A stretch of 64,000 nucleotides of DNA, taken from assembly GCF_016219575.1 (NCBI RefSeq), contig NZ_JACRMG010000015.1, forward strand, positions 1 to 64,000. Reading direction: 5' to 3'. The notes under the pieces are model-generated. The model was not told the origin of the DNA. It worked only from the letters and a program-made list of their open reading frames with translations, and did not search any database. The stretch is from Bradyrhizobium sp. Its GTDB lineage: Bacteria > Pseudomonadota > Alphaproteobacteria > Rhizobiales > Xanthobacteraceae. Position numbers and translations under genes: made by a program. Shown here piece by piece: positions 47,803 to 57,986 of the stretch; within the stretch, counting starts at the first letter, position 1, and every line of letters begins with the position of its first letter.

Positions 47803-47816
47803 TTGATCTTGGTCAA
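47803..47816. promoter_or_regulatory. FixK box TTGATCTTGGTCAA upstream of fixN
   Basis: The strict box lies 59 bases before the fixN start at 47875, in the position known for fixNOQP promoters of B. japonicum and other rhizobia. Confidence 0.85.
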
Positions 47817-47874
47817 TCTCGCACTCGCGAAAGCGTGATCTGTGGCAGCGGGCCACTCACGAAAGTATCCGAGA

Positions 47875-49524
47875 ATGACACAATCCTCTAACGCAAAATG
47901 GATGACGCAGGGCGAAGCAGGGCTTGGAGCGCTTTCGGCCGTGTCCGCCTTTGTTTTTGTGTTCGTCGCCGCCAAGGCAGCCGACGGCGCCTTTGCTTTC
48001 CACGCCGCGCTCTTTGCCGTCTTCAGTCTCTGGGCCTGCTTTGCGATCTTCAATCGCTATTTCTCGCGGGCGGCGGCGCTGCCGCCGCAGGAGATCAACG
48101 GTCGGCCGAACTACAATTTCGGTCCGATCAAATTCTCCGCGGCCATCGCCATGTTCTGGGGTATTGCCGGCTTCCTCGTCGGATTGATCATCGCCCTGCA
48201 GTTGGCGTTTCCGGTTCTCAATTTTGACCTGCCGTGGATCAGCTTCGGCCGGCTGCGGCCGCTGCACACCTCCGCGGTCATCTTCGCTTTCGGCGGTAAC
48301 GTGTTGATCGCAAGTTCGTTCTACGTGGTGCAAAAGAGCTGCCGCGTCCGGCTCGCCGGCGACCTCGCGCCCTGGTTCGTCGTGCTCGGTTACAACTTCT
48401 TCATCCTGATCGCCGGCACCGGCTATCTGCTCGGCGTCACGCAGGGCAAGGAATATGCCGAGCCGGAATGGTATGCCGATCTCTGGCTCACCGTCGTCTG
48501 GGTCGTCTACCTCCTCGTGTTCCTGATCACGGTGATCAAGCGAAAAGAACCGCACATCTTCGTCGCCAACTGGTTCTTCCTCGCCTTCATCGTCACCATC
48601 GCGGTGCTGCATCTCGGCAACAATCCGGGCCTGCCGGTGTCGTTGCTGGGCTCGAAGTCCTACATCGCCTGGGGTGGCGTGCAGGATGCGATGTTCCAGT
48701 GGTGGTACGGCCACAACGCTGTCGGCTTCTTCCTGACCGCCGGCTTCCTGGCCATCATGTACTATTTCGTGCCCAAGCGTGCGGACCGGCCGATCTATTC
48801 CTATCGTCTGTCGATCATCCACTTCTGGGCGCTGATCTTCCTCTACATCTGGGCCGGGCCGCATCATCTGCACTATACGGCGCTGCCGGATTGGGCGCAG
48901 ACGCTCGGCATGACCTTCTCGATCATGCTGTGGATGCCTTCCTGGGGCGGAATGATCAACGGCCTGCTGACGCTGTCGGGCGCCTGGGACAAGCTGCGCA
49001 CGGACCCTGTGCTGCGCATGCTGGTGGTGTCCGTCGCCTTCTATGGCATGTCGACCTTCGAAGGCCCGATGATGTCGATCAAGGTGGTGAACTCGCTTTC
49101 CCACTACACTGACTGGACCATCGGCCACGTGCATTCCGGCGCGCTCGGCTGGGTCGGTTTCGTGTCCTTCGGAGCGCTGTACTGCCTCGTGCCCTGGCTG
49201 TGGAACAAGAAGCAGCTGTACAGCCTGAAGCTCGTCAACTGGCACTTCTGGATCTCGACGCTCGGCATCGTGCTCTACATCTCCGCGATGTGGGTGTCCG
49301 GGATCATGCAGGGCCTGATGTGGCGTGCCTACACCGCGCTCGGCTTCCTCGAATATTCCTTCATCGAGACCGTCGAGGCGATGCATCCCTTCTACGTGAC
49401 CCGTGCCCTGGGCGGTGCGCTGTTCCTGATCGGCTCGCTGATCATGGCTTACAATCTATGGATGACTGTGCGCGTGGGCGAAGAAGAAGTCGCATCGCCG
49501 GTCGCCCTGCAGCCGGCGGAGTGA
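47875..49524 (+). CDS. fixN: cbb3-type cytochrome c oxidase subunit I
   Basis: The 549-residue catalytic subunit has about 12 membrane helices. Heme and copper ligands are visible: [10 protein letters not shown] (low-spin heme His), [10 protein letters not shown] (CuB His), GPHHLHYTA (CuB His pair), and [17 protein letters not shown] (heme ligands). It reduces O2 to water with high affinity and pumps protons. It starts at the ATG at 47875 ([10 protein letters not shown]) and opens the fixNOQP operon under the FixK box. Confidence 0.96.
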   Translation: MTQSSNAKWMTQGEAGLGALSAVSAFVFVFVAAKAADGAFAFHAALFAVFSLWACFAIFNRYFSRAAALPPQEINGRPNYNFGPIKFSAAIAMFWGIAGFLVGLIIALQLAFPVLNFDLPWISFGRLRPLHTSAVIFAFGGNVLIASSFYVVQKSCRVRLAGDLAPWFVVLGYNFFILIAGTGYLLGVTQGKEYAEPEWYADLWLTVVWVVYLLVFLITVIKRKEPHIFVANWFFLAFIVTIAVLHLGNNPGLPVSLLGSKSYIAWGGVQDAMFQWWYGHNAVGFFLTAGFLAIMYYFVPKRADRPIYSYRLSIIHFWALIFLYIWAGPHHLHYTALPDWAQTLGMTFSIMLWMPSWGGMINGLLTLSGAWDKLRTDPVLRMLVVSVAFYGMSTFEGPMMSIKVVNSLSHYTDWTIGHVHSGALGWVGFVSFGALYCLVPWLWNKKQLYSLKLVNWHFWISTLGIVLYISAMWVSGIMQGLMWRAYTALGFLEYSFIETVEAMHPFYVTRALGGALFLIGSLIMAYNLWMTVRVGEEEVASPVALQPAE

Positions 49525-49534
49525 GGAAAGAGAA

Positions 49535-50269
49535 ATGTCATTCTGGACAAGACATCAAGTCTTTGAGAAAAACTCGATCATCCTGGTCGTCGGCATTCTC
49601 GTGATGATTGCCTTCGGCGGCCTGGTCGAGATCACCCCGCTGTTCTACCTCAAGAGCACCATCGAGAAGGTGGACGGCATGCGGCCGTACACGCCGCTGG
49701 AACTGGCCGGACGCAACATCTACGTCCGCGAAGGCTGCTATCTCTGTCATTCGCAGATGGTGCGGCCGCTGCGCGACGAGGTGGAGCGCTACGGGCACTA
49801 CTCGCTCGCAGCGGAGAGCATGTACGACCATCCGTTCCAGTGGGGCTCCAAGCGCACCGGGCCGGATCTGGCCCGGGTCGGCGGCAAATATTCCGACGAA
49901 TGGCACGTCACGCATCTGAAGAATCCGCGTGCCATCGTGCCGCAGTCGATCATGCCCGGCTATCCGTTCCTGGCGAAGACCGAGCTGGATGCCGAGGCGG
50001 TTGCCGCTCACCTGCGCACCAGCCGCACGGTCGGCGTGCCCTACAGCGACGACCAGATCGCCAACGCCGCCGCCGATCTCAAGGCGCAGGCCGATCCGGA
50101 CAACGCCGGTGCCGATGCTTTTGCGAAACGCTACCCGAAGGCGGTGGTGCGCAATTTCGACAACAACGGCGGCAACCCGACCGAGATGGACGCGCTGGTC
50201 GCATATCTGCAGATGCTCGGCACGCTCGTCGACTTCAAACTCTACAACGAAAAAGCCAACTTGCGCTGA
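49535..50269 (+). CDS. fixO: cbb3-type oxidase subunit II, monoheme cytochrome c
   Basis: The 244-residue protein has an N-terminal membrane anchor ([20 protein letters not shown]) and one heme c site, [11 protein letters not shown] near residue 68, with [19 protein letters not shown] and a Met ligand in IMPGYPFL. It transfers electrons from FixP to FixN. Ten bases separate it from fixN. Confidence 0.96.
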   Translation: MSFWTRHQVFEKNSIILVVGILVMIAFGGLVEITPLFYLKSTIEKVDGMRPYTPLELAGRNIYVREGCYLCHSQMVRPLRDEVERYGHYSLAAESMYDHPFQWGSKRTGPDLARVGGKYSDEWHVTHLKNPRAIVPQSIMPGYPFLAKTELDAEAVAAHLRTSRTVGVPYSDDQIANAAADLKAQADPDNAGADAFAKRYPKAVVRNFDNNGGNPTEMDALVAYLQMLGTLVDFKLYNEKANLR

Positions 50270-50279
50270 AGGCAGTCAG

Positions 50280-50444
50280 ATGAAAGCACTCCTAACCGCT
50301 TCGAATCCGGTGTCGGAATTCGTGACATCGCTCTGGACGCCGCTCTTCGTCGGAATTTTCATCGCCATTGTGCTTTATGCGCTCTGGCCGCGGAACAAGG
50401 CGACCTTCGACGCCGCGTCGAAAATGCCTTTGCGTGAGGACTGA
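50280..50444 (+). CDS. fixQ: cbb3-type oxidase small subunit
   Basis: The 54-residue protein, too short for common length cut-offs, has one membrane helix (LWTPLFVGIFIAIVLYALWP) and the RNKATFDAASKMPLRED tail typical of CcoQ. It stabilises the oxidase complex. It lies between fixO and fixP with 10- and 6-base gaps. Confidence 0.93.
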   Translation: MKALLTASNPVSEFVTSLWTPLFVGIFIAIVLYALWPRNKATFDAASKMPLRED

Positions 50445-50450
50445 TCAACC

Positions 50451-51323
50451 ATGACCGATCACAGCGAAATCGACAAAGTCACCGGCACATCCACCACCGG
50501 ACATGAATGGGACGGCATCAAGGAGCTCAACACGCCGCTTCCACGGTGGTGGGTCTGGACCTTCTATGCCACCATCTTCTGGTCCATCGGCTACTGGATC
50601 GTCTATCCGGCCTGGCCGCTGGTCAGCAGCTACACTACCGGCATGTTCAACTACTCATCGCGTGCTGACGTTGCCGTCGAGCTCGCCAACCTCGCGAAGA
50701 TCCGGGGCGAGAAGATGGTGAAGCTCGCGGCAACGCCGCTTGCCGAGATCGAAAAGGATCCGGCGATGCTGGCGCTGGCACGCGCGAGCGGCAAGGCGGC
50801 GTTCGGCGACAATTGCGCTCCCTGTCACGGCACCGGCGGCGCCGGCGCCAAGGGTTATCCCAACCTCAACGACGACGAATGGATCTGGGGCGGCAAGCCC
50901 GATCAGATCGAAAAGACGATCCAGTTCGGCGCGCGGTCGGGGCATGCCAAGGCGCATGAGGGCGCCATGCTCGCCTTCGGCAAGGATGGCGTGCTGAAGC
51001 CGGCCGAGATCGTCACGGTCGCCAACTATGTCAGGTCATTGTCCGGTCTTTCGACCGGCGCCGGCTATGACGCGGCGGCAGGCAAGAAGCTCTTTGCCGA
51101 CAACTGCGCCTCCTGTCACGGCGACGCCGGCAAGGGTAACCAGGAGATGGGCGCGCCCAACCTGACCGACAAGATCTGGCTGTACGGATCGGACGAGGCG
51201 AGCCTCGTCGAGACCATCACCAACGGCCGTGCCGGTGTGATGCCGGCCTGGGTCGGCCGGCTCGACCCGGCAACCATCAGGGCCTTGGCAGTCTACGTGC
51301 ATTCACTGGGCGGCGGTCAGTAA
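50451..51323 (+). CDS. fixP: cbb3-type oxidase subunit III, diheme cytochrome c
   Basis: The 290-residue protein has a cytoplasmic start (HEWDGIKELNTPLPRWWVWT), a membrane helix (TFYATIFWSIGYWIVYPAWP) and two heme c motifs, CAPCHGTGG near residue 122 and CASCHGDAG near 219. It accepts electrons from the bc1 complex or soluble cytochrome c. It completes fixNOQP. Confidence 0.96.
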   Translation: MTDHSEIDKVTGTSTTGHEWDGIKELNTPLPRWWVWTFYATIFWSIGYWIVYPAWPLVSSYTTGMFNYSSRADVAVELANLAKIRGEKMVKLAATPLAEIEKDPAMLALARASGKAAFGDNCAPCHGTGGAGAKGYPNLNDDEWIWGGKPDQIEKTIQFGARSGHAKAHEGAMLAFGKDGVLKPAEIVTVANYVRSLSGLSTGAGYDAAAGKKLFADNCASCHGDAGKGNQEMGAPNLTDKIWLYGSDEASLVETITNGRAGVMPAWVGRLDPATIRALAVYVHSLGGGQ

Positions 51324-51335
51324 CCGCCGCTTCCC

Positions 51336-51349
51336 TTGAGATGCATCAA
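51336..51349. promoter_or_regulatory. FixK box TTGAGATGCATCAA upstream of fixG
   Basis: The strict box lies 13 bases after the fixP stop and 60 bases before the fixG start, giving the assembly operon its own anaerobic promoter. Confidence 0.82.
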
Positions 51350-51408
51350 GTCTCGCGGGGGCGCGCGGACATATATTTCCCTTCGCCCCCACGAGATCGG
51401 CCGGTTTG

Positions 51409-52863
51409 ATGAGCAATACCAGCGTTCAGGACGATATAGACCTCGATTACGGGCCGCTCTATGCGGCGCGCAAGAAAGTGTTCCCCCAAAAGGTCTCCGG
51501 AACCTTCCGCCGCATCAAATGGGGCCTGATGGGGTTCTGTCTGGGTGTCTACTACTTCCTGCCCTTCGTGCGTTGGAACAGGGGCCTCGGTGCACCCGAT
51601 CAGGCGGTGCTGATCGACTTCCCGAACAAGCGCTTCTATTTCTTCTTCATCGAGATCTGGCCGCAGGAACTCTATTACTTCACCGGCCTCCTGGTCATCG
51701 CCGCTCTCGTGCTGTTCCTGCTCAATTCGATCGGCGGGCGTATCTGGTGCGGCTATCTCTGCCCGCAAACCGTCTGGACCGATCTGTTCTACGCCGTGGA
51801 GCGGCTGATCGAGGGCGATCGCCGCGAGCGCATGAAGAAAGACGCCGCGGGCTGGAACCTCGAGCGCGTCTCGGAGACGGTCCTGAAACATTCGATCTGG
51901 CTGATGATCGCCTGGTGGACCGGCGGCGCCTGGGTGCTCTATTTCGCCGACGCGCCGACGCTGGTGTGGCAACTCCTCACTTTCCGGGCGCCGATGCTCG
52001 CCTACATCTGGATCGGCATCCTGACCGCCTCGACCTATGTGCTTGCCGGCTGGATGCGCGAGCAGGTCTGCGTCTACATGTGCCCGTGGCCGCGTATCCA
52101 GGCGGCGCTGACCGACGAATGGGCGCTCAACGTCACCTATCGCTACGACCGCGGCGAGAAGCGCACCTCGGTGAAGAAGGCGAAGGAACTGCGCGCCAGG
52201 GGTGAGCCGGTCGGCGATTGCGTCGACTGCTATCAATGCGTTGCGGTCTGCCCGACCGGCATTGACATCCGCAACGGGTCGCAGCTCGACTGCATCCAGT
52301 GCGGCCTGTGCATCGATGCCTGCGACACGGTCATGACCAAGATCGGCCGGCCGACGCGGCTGATCGGTTATGACAGCGACATCAACATCAAGCGCCGCAC
52401 CGAAGGAAAACCGGAGATCTACCGTGTGGTCCGGCCGCGTACCGTGATCTACTGCGGCCTGATCGCCGTCGTCGGCGCCATCATGCTCTATGCAATGCTG
52501 ACGCGCTCGCTGCTCGACGTCAACGTGCTGCATGACCGCAACCCCGTTGCGGTGAAGCTGAGCGACGGCTCGATCCGCAATGCCTATACCATGCGCCTCC
52601 TCAACAAGCGCGGCTTCGACCGTGTCATCGCCATCGACATCGACGGTCCCGTCAATGCGACTGTCCACGTCGTCGGCGTCGACTCGGTGACGCAGGACCG
52701 GCCGATGATCGTGCTCGGCCGCGACCAGACCACAGAGCTGCGCGTGCTGGTCACCGCACCCGCCGAGAACAACACCGAGAAGTCGGTACCGGTGCGGTTC
52801 CGGATCACCGACATCGGTCTCGGCGAGACTGCGGTCACGACAGACAATTTTGTGACGCCTTGA
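51409..52863 (+). CDS. fixG: cbb3 oxidase assembly protein, ferredoxin-like
   Basis: The 484-residue membrane protein has about five helices and a 4Fe-4S ferredoxin region: CVDCYQCVAVCPTG then CIQCGLCIDACD (residues about 270-310). An earlier WCGYLCPQTVW and CVYMCPW supply more cysteines. A C-terminal Ig-like domain follows. FixG/CcoG reduces Cu(II) for oxidase assembly. The ATG at 51409 is used; a TTG lies one codon before. Confidence 0.94.
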   Translation: MSNTSVQDDIDLDYGPLYAARKKVFPQKVSGTFRRIKWGLMGFCLGVYYFLPFVRWNRGLGAPDQAVLIDFPNKRFYFFFIEIWPQELYYFTGLLVIAALVLFLLNSIGGRIWCGYLCPQTVWTDLFYAVERLIEGDRRERMKKDAAGWNLERVSETVLKHSIWLMIAWWTGGAWVLYFADAPTLVWQLLTFRAPMLAYIWIGILTASTYVLAGWMREQVCVYMCPWPRIQAALTDEWALNVTYRYDRGEKRTSVKKAKELRARGEPVGDCVDCYQCVAVCPTGIDIRNGSQLDCIQCGLCIDACDTVMTKIGRPTRLIGYDSDINIKRRTEGKPEIYRVVRPRTVIYCGLIAVVGAIMLYAMLTRSLLDVNVLHDRNPVAVKLSDGSIRNAYTMRLLNKRGFDRVIAIDIDGPVNATVHVVGVDSVTQDRPMIVLGRDQTTELRVLVTAPAENNTEKSVPVRFRITDIGLGETAVTTDNFVTP

Positions 52864-52883
52864 GAAGCGGGCAGGAGTTTCCG

Positions 52884-53384
52884 ATGCGCAACCCACCCAG
52901 TACACCGCGGCCGCTGACGGGACGAAGGGTCCTGTTCTATCTCGTCGCCTTCTTCGCCCTCGTCATCGGCGTCAACCTGGTGATGATGAAACTGGCCATC
53001 GACACGTTGCCGGGGACGGAAGTCGACAGCGCCTATCGCGCCAGCCTCGCCTATGCGGGCGAGATATCGGCGGCGCGAGACCAGAACCGGCGCAACTGGA
53101 AGGTCGATGCCCATGTCGAGCGCCGGGCCGACGGCGCAGCCACGGTGCGACTCGATGCGCGCGACGCCAACGGCGCGCCGCTGTCCGGGTTGAAATTCTC
53201 CGGACGGCTGGAGCGGCCGACCGACAAGCGGATCGACCGCGCGGTCGAACTCGCCGAATCCGGCATTGGCGTCTATCGCGGCAACGCAACCGACGTGCTG
53301 CCGGGGCAATGGGATCTCGTGATCGAGGGCGAGGCGAGGGGCGCGCGGCTGTTCCTGTCGCGCAACCGCGTCATTCTCAATTAG
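52884..53384 (+). CDS. fixH: cbb3 oxidase assembly protein FixH
   Basis: The 166-residue protein has one membrane helix (VLFYLVAFFALVIGVNLVMM) and a periplasmic beta-sandwich (VDAHVERRADGAATVRLDAR; LPGQWDLVIEGEARGARLFL). FixH/CcoH works with FixI in copper delivery and complex maturation. AGGAG lies 6 bases before the ATG at 52884. Confidence 0.92.
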   Translation: MRNPPSTPRPLTGRRVLFYLVAFFALVIGVNLVMMKLAIDTLPGTEVDSAYRASLAYAGEISAARDQNRRNWKVDAHVERRADGAATVRLDARDANGAPLSGLKFSGRLERPTDKRIDRAVELAESGIGVYRGNATDVLPGQWDLVIEGEARGARLFLSRNRVILN

Positions 53385-53395
53385 TGGAAGTTAAG

Positions 53396-55588
53396 ATGGC
53401 ACTGACTCGCGACTATTCCCACTATGTGAAGGAACTGGACACCGGCATCGCCCATCTCGACCTCGCGGTCGAGGGCGTCAGCTGCGCCGGCTGCATGGCC
53501 AAGATCGAACGCGGCCTCTCCGCCATTCCCGAGGTTACCCGCGCGCGGGTAAACCTGACCGATCGCCGGCTGGCGGTGGAATGGAAGAAGGGGGCGGTCG
53601 ACCCGGCGGCCCTGATCGACCGGCTCGCCGAGCTCGGCTACAAGGCCTATCCGTTCGAGCCGGTGCGCGCCGAGATCGTCGAAGCCGAGCAGTCGCGCTT
53701 CCTGCTGCGCTGCCTGGGCGTCGCCGCATTCGCCGCCATGAACGTGATGATGCTGTCGATCCCGGTGTGGTCGGGCAACGTCTCCGATATGCTGCCCGAG
53801 CAGCGTGATTTCTTCCACTGGATGTCGGCGCTGATCGTGCTGCCGGCGGCGGCCTATGCCGGCCAGCCGTTCTTCCTGTCGGCCTGGCGCGCGCTTCGGG
53901 CCGGCGGGGTCAACATGGACGTGCCGATCACGATCGGCGTCATCCTTGCGCTCGCCATGAGCGTGGTAGAGACCATTCATCACGCCGAGCACGCCTATTT
54001 CGATGCCGCGGTGATGCTGCTCACCTTCCTGCTGGCGGGGCGCTATCTCGACCAGAACATGCGGCGGCGGACCCGCGCGGTGGCCGGCAATCTCGCCGCG
54101 CTGAAAGCGGAGACCGCGGCCAAATTCGTCGGCCCCGACGAGATCAGCGAAGTGCCGGCGGCGAGCATCCGCGCCGGCGACATCGTGCTGCTGCGGCCGG
54201 GCGAGCGCTCGGCCGTCGACGGCGAAGTGATCGAGGGCCGCTCCGAGATCGACCAGAGCCTGATCACGGGCGAGACGCGGCATGTCGCCGCGGAGAAGGG
54301 CACGCCGGTTTATGCCGGCACGATGAACGTTTCGGGCGCGCTGCGGGTCAAGGTCGCGGCTGCGGCCGAGGGCACGCTGCTTGCCGAGATCACGCGGCTG
54401 CTGGAAAACGCGCTGCAGGCGCGATCGCGCTACGTGCAGCTCGCCGACCGCGCCTCGCGGCTCTATGCGCCGGTGGTGCATGTCACCGCGGCGCTGACCA
54501 TGCTCGGCTGGGTCGCGTGGGGCGCGAGCTGGCACGACGCCATCGTCACGGCGATTGCCGTGCTGATCATTACCTGTCCCTGTGCGCTGGGACTGGCGAT
54601 CCCCGCGGTGCAGACGGTGGTGGCGGGCGCCATGTTCCGCGCCGGCGTGCTGATCAATTCGGGTGATGCGATCGAGCGCGTGTCCGACGTCGATACCGTC
54701 GTGTTCGACAAGACGGGGACGCTGACGCTGCCGGATCTCGACGTCGTCAATGCGCAAAACATCCCCTCTGACGTGTTCAGCCTCGCCGGCCGCCTCGCGC
54801 TTGCAAGCCATCACCCCGTCGCCGCGGCCGTGGCGCGCGCCGCGCAGGCGAGGGCGCCGCTTTCCGGCGCGCAGGAGGAGCCCGGCAAGGGCGTGCGCGC
54901 GATGATCGATGGCGTCGAGGTCCGCCTTGGCAGTCCCTCGTTCTGCGATGCCGATGGCCTCGCCAATGAAATCCTGAGCCGCGACCCCGAAGTCTCGGTT
55001 GTGGCGTTCCGCCGCGGCACGCAATGCCACGTCTTCGCGGTGCGTCAGCAATTGCGTCCGGATGCGGTCGCCACGATTGCAGCGTTGAAGCAGCGCGGCA
55101 TCGTGGTGGAGCTGCTTTCCGGCGACCGCGAGCCCGCGGTCCAGCACGCCGCGAACGCGCTCGGTGTCGGCATCTGGCGTGCCGGCGTCACGCCGGCAGA
55201 AAAGATCGCGCGAATCGAGGAGCTGAAGCGGCAGGGCCGCAAGGTGATGATGGTCGGCGACGGCATGAACGACGCGCCGTCGCTGGCAGCCGCCAGCGTG
55301 TCGATGTCTCCGGTCAGCGCCACGCATCTCAGCCAGGCCACCGCCGACCTCGTCTTCCTCGGCAGGGAACTGTCCCCCGTGGTCGCGGCCATCGACTATT
55401 CCCGCAAGGCCGTATACCTCATGAAGCAGAACATCTGGCTCGCCGTCGGCTATAATGCGCTTGCGGTGCCGGTGGCGATCGTGGGCCTGGCGACGCCGCT
55501 GATCGCGGCAGCCGCCATGTCCGGCTCGTCGGTGCTGGTCATGCTGAACGCGCTACGCGCCCGCCACGCCGGGCAGGAGGTGCGCTGA
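53396..55588 (+). CDS. fixI: Copper-transporting P1B-type ATPase FixI
   Basis: The 730-residue pump has an N-terminal metal-binding domain with GVSCAGC near residue 30, eight membrane helices, the ion motif TCPCALGLA, phosphorylation motif DKTGTLT, HP motif ASHHPVA and hinge GDGMNDAPS. FixI/CcoI exports copper to the periplasm for CuB of the oxidase. Its stop overlaps the fixS start. It follows fixH by 11 bases. Confidence 0.95.
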   Translation: MALTRDYSHYVKELDTGIAHLDLAVEGVSCAGCMAKIERGLSAIPEVTRARVNLTDRRLAVEWKKGAVDPAALIDRLAELGYKAYPFEPVRAEIVEAEQSRFLLRCLGVAAFAAMNVMMLSIPVWSGNVSDMLPEQRDFFHWMSALIVLPAAAYAGQPFFLSAWRALRAGGVNMDVPITIGVILALAMSVVETIHHAEHAYFDAAVMLLTFLLAGRYLDQNMRRRTRAVAGNLAALKAETAAKFVGPDEISEVPAASIRAGDIVLLRPGERSAVDGEVIEGRSEIDQSLITGETRHVAAEKGTPVYAGTMNVSGALRVKVAAAAEGTLLAEITRLLENALQARSRYVQLADRASRLYAPVVHVTAALTMLGWVAWGASWHDAIVTAIAVLIITCPCALGLAIPAVQTVVAGAMFRAGVLINSGDAIERVSDVDTVVFDKTGTLTLPDLDVVNAQNIPSDVFSLAGRLALASHHPVAAAVARAAQARAPLSGAQEEPGKGVRAMIDGVEVRLGSPSFCDADGLANEILSRDPEVSVVAFRRGTQCHVFAVRQQLRPDAVATIAALKQRGIVVELLSGDREPAVQHAANALGVGIWRAGVTPAEKIARIEELKRQGRKVMMVGDGMNDAPSLAAASVSMSPVSATHLSQATADLVFLGRELSPVVAAIDYSRKAVYLMKQNIWLAVGYNALAVPVAIVGLATPLIAAAAMSGSSVLVMLNALRARHAGQEVR

Positions 55589-55767
55589 TGGAGGTATTGG
55601 TCTATCTGGTGCCGCTGGCGCTCGGACTGGGCGCATTGGGGCTTGCGGGCTTTCTCTGGTCGCTCAAGAGCGGCCAGTACGACGATCTCGACGGTGCCGC
55701 CTGGCGCGCCATCGCCGATGACGATCCGCCGCAGGCGGCGCCCAAAAAAAAGCTGGGAAGCCCGTGA
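55588..55767 (+). CDS. fixS: cbb3 oxidase maturation protein FixS (CcoS)
   Basis: The 59-residue protein, MEVLVYLVPLALGLGALGLA then GFLWSLKSGQYDDLDGAAWR, has one membrane helix and the GQYDDLDG motif that marks CcoS. The tail ends PPQAAPKKKLGSP. Its ATG (55588) overlaps the fixI stop (TGATG). CcoS is needed to insert heme and copper into FixN. Confidence 0.95.
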   Translation: MEVLVYLVPLALGLGALGLAGFLWSLKSGQYDDLDGAAWRAIADDDPPQAAPKKKLGSP

Positions 55768-55871
55768 TTTATTTCGGCCGCCGGTAACCTTGACGGCGGC
55801 CGGCGCTGGAATTGCGGGGGTTGCTTCCTAGATAATGAGGGTTCCCTTTTTCGTTGTTCAGGAGGCCGCGC

Positions 55872-56270
55872 ATGGCCCCGAAACGCGTTCTTGCTGCAAT
55901 CGCCTCCTCCGCCCTGCTGGCGCTGGGCTCCCCTGCGCTCGCGAACGAATATCGCGCCGGCGAGTTGCTCAGTCTCGACCTGTCGAAGGCGGTGCTGTCG
56001 CCGAAGCGCATTGGGCCGCCTGCCGAGTTCGCGCCGGTGCCGGTACAGGCCCGCACCGATCCGAAGCAGGTCGCCGCGGAACCGCAGGCTGAGCGTCAGC
56101 CTATGGTACGAACGAGCAAAATGACCCAGCCGTCGGTGGCGAAACCGCGCGGCGCCGCACGCACCAGGCTGGCCCGCCGCCACGGCAATCCGCTGGACGC
56201 CCAGGCCATGGACACGCGTATCCAGACATGGCCCTGCAAGTCCGGCGGCATCTGCAACTGGAAGCGCTGA
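55872..56270 (+). CDS. Exported hypothetical protein, 132 aa
   Basis: It has a signal peptide (MAPKRVLAAIASSALLALGS, cleavage near ALAN) and a proline-, arginine- and alanine-rich mature part with little predicted fold (PPAEFAPVPVQARTDPKQVA). The C-terminus has two cysteines in WPCKSGGICNWKR, which could form a disulphide loop. The start at 55872 is preferred over 55854. Function unknown. It lies after fixS with a 104-base gap and no FixK box. Confidence 0.7.
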   Translation: MAPKRVLAAIASSALLALGSPALANEYRAGELLSLDLSKAVLSPKRIGPPAEFAPVPVQARTDPKQVAAEPQAERQPMVRTSKMTQPSVAKPRGAARTRLARRHGNPLDAQAMDTRIQTWPCKSGGICNWKR

Positions 56271-56392
56271 TCTCCTCGCGCGCCAGGAGTCATCTCCCCG
56301 TCGCAAAAGCTTCGGCGGGGAGTCAAGAAACCTTCGACCGGCAGTCAAGATGAACGGGCACCTTCCGTCGCGATTCGACGGAGGTGTACCGG

Positions 56393-57970
56393 ATGGCGAA
56401 TGCGATTCGCAGCGCGAGGCAGGGGCCGCTGACGCGGCGGCAGTTCCTCGCTCGATCCGCTTCGACGATGGCCGTTGCGGGCATCGGTACGATTGCAAAA
56501 CCCTATCTAAGCCGCGCCGCCGATCGCCCGCTGATTGCGGACGGAATCCAGTCAGGCGATGTCGAGGCTGGCTCCGCCGTGATCTGGGCGCGCGCCGACC
56601 GGCCGTCGCGCATGCGGGTCGAATGCTCGACGATGGAAAGCTTTGCCAGCATCGTTCGCGCCGCCTCCATCGACGCGCTCCCCGGGCGCGACCTCACCGC
56701 AAAGCTCCTGATCGATGGCCTGCCGGCGGGGCAGGAGATATTTTATCGGGTGCGCTTCGAAGGTTTCGAGGCCGGCCATGCCGGCGCGACGCAGACCGGG
56801 CGCTTCCGCACCGCGCCATCGGAACGGCGCTCGGTCTCTTTCCTCTGGTCCGGCGATACTGCGGGGCAGGGCTGGGGCATCGATCCCGCACGCGGTGGCA
56901 TGCGCACCTACCGGACCATGCTGCAGAACCGGCCGGACTTCTTCATCCATTGCGGCGACCACATCTATGCGGATTGTCCGATCGAGCGCGAGCTGAAGCT
57001 GCCGAACGGCGGGACCTGGCGCAATCTGGTGACGGAAGAGAAATCGGTCGTCGCGCACAGCCTCGAGCAGTTCCGCGGCAACTACAAGTACAATCTGCTG
57101 GACGAGAATTTCCGCGCTTTTCATGCGCAAGTGCCGATGCTGGCGCAATGGGACGACCATGAGGTGACCAACGACTGGTCGCCGCTCGGTACCTCGGACG
57201 CAACCGGTTATGCCGAGGATGGCAGCTCGCTGATGGTGGCGTGCGCCCGCCGCGCCTTTCACGAATTCATGCCGATCCGCAGCATCCCGGCTCGGGACGG
57301 CCGCATCTATCGCAAGATCGCTTACGGCCCGCTGCTCGACGTCTTCCTGATCGACATGCGCAGCTATCGCGACTCCTCGGGCAACAGCGGTGACGATCGC
57401 GACACCAGCATCTTCGGCGCTACACAGCTCGCCTGGCTGAAGCGCGAGCTGGTCGCTTCGGATGCGACCTGGAAGGTAATAGCGGCCGATATGCCGATCG
57501 GGCTTTTCAGCGAGGATGCGATCGCGCTCGGCGACGGGCCGCCGGAACGGCGCGAGCACGAGATCGCCGACTTGCTGTCCTTCATCAAGCGCGCTGGCCT
57601 GCGCAACATCGTCTGGCTCACCGCCGACATGCATTACACCGCCGCGCACCATTACGATCCCGGCCGCGCCGTATTCCAGGATTTCGAGCCGTTCTGGGAA
57701 TTCGTCTCCGGTCCCCTGCATGCCGGCACCTGGGCACCGGGCAAGCTCGACAACACCTTCGGGCCGAAGGCGATATACCAGAAGGGCTGCGACGGCGAGA
57801 ATCTCGCGCCCTGTTTCGGGATGCAGTTCTTCGGCCGTGTCGATATCGACGGCGGGAGCGGCGTCATGACGGTGACGCTGAAGGACGTCGACGACACCAG
57901 CCTGTGGTCGGTCGACATTGTGCCGCAACCCGACGCGCGGCCGGGACTATTGGTCGCGCAGCACATCTGA
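56393..57970 (+). CDS. PhoD-like alkaline phosphatase, Tat-exported
   Basis: The 525-residue protein has a twin-arginine signal (LTRRQFLARSASTMAVAGIG), a fibronectin-like N-terminal domain and a PhoD metallophosphatase core: FLWSGDTAGQGWGID, IHCGDHIYADCPIE, AQWDDHEVTNDW and LTADMHYTAAHHYD. PhoD proteins hydrolyse phosphodiesters/monoesters with Fe and Ca. GGAGG lies 8 bases before the ATG at 56393; a GTG three codons earlier is also open. It likely scavenges phosphate in the periplasm. Confidence 0.9.
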   Translation: MANAIRSARQGPLTRRQFLARSASTMAVAGIGTIAKPYLSRAADRPLIADGIQSGDVEAGSAVIWARADRPSRMRVECSTMESFASIVRAASIDALPGRDLTAKLLIDGLPAGQEIFYRVRFEGFEAGHAGATQTGRFRTAPSERRSVSFLWSGDTAGQGWGIDPARGGMRTYRTMLQNRPDFFIHCGDHIYADCPIERELKLPNGGTWRNLVTEEKSVVAHSLEQFRGNYKYNLLDENFRAFHAQVPMLAQWDDHEVTNDWSPLGTSDATGYAEDGSSLMVACARRAFHEFMPIRSIPARDGRIYRKIAYGPLLDVFLIDMRSYRDSSGNSGDDRDTSIFGATQLAWLKRELVASDATWKVIAADMPIGLFSEDAIALGDGPPERREHEIADLLSFIKRAGLRNIVWLTADMHYTAAHHYDPGRAVFQDFEPFWEFVSGPLHAGTWAPGKLDNTFGPKAIYQKGCDGENLAPCFGMQFFGRVDIDGGSGVMTVTLKDVDDTSLWSVDIVPQPDARPGLLVAQHI

Positions 57971-57986
57971 GCCTCGGGTCGGCGGC

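Noticed and set aside
53381..55327. Minus-strand 648-codon frame opposite fixI
   Set aside because: It is a shadow of the ATPase gene with biased composition and no ribosome site.
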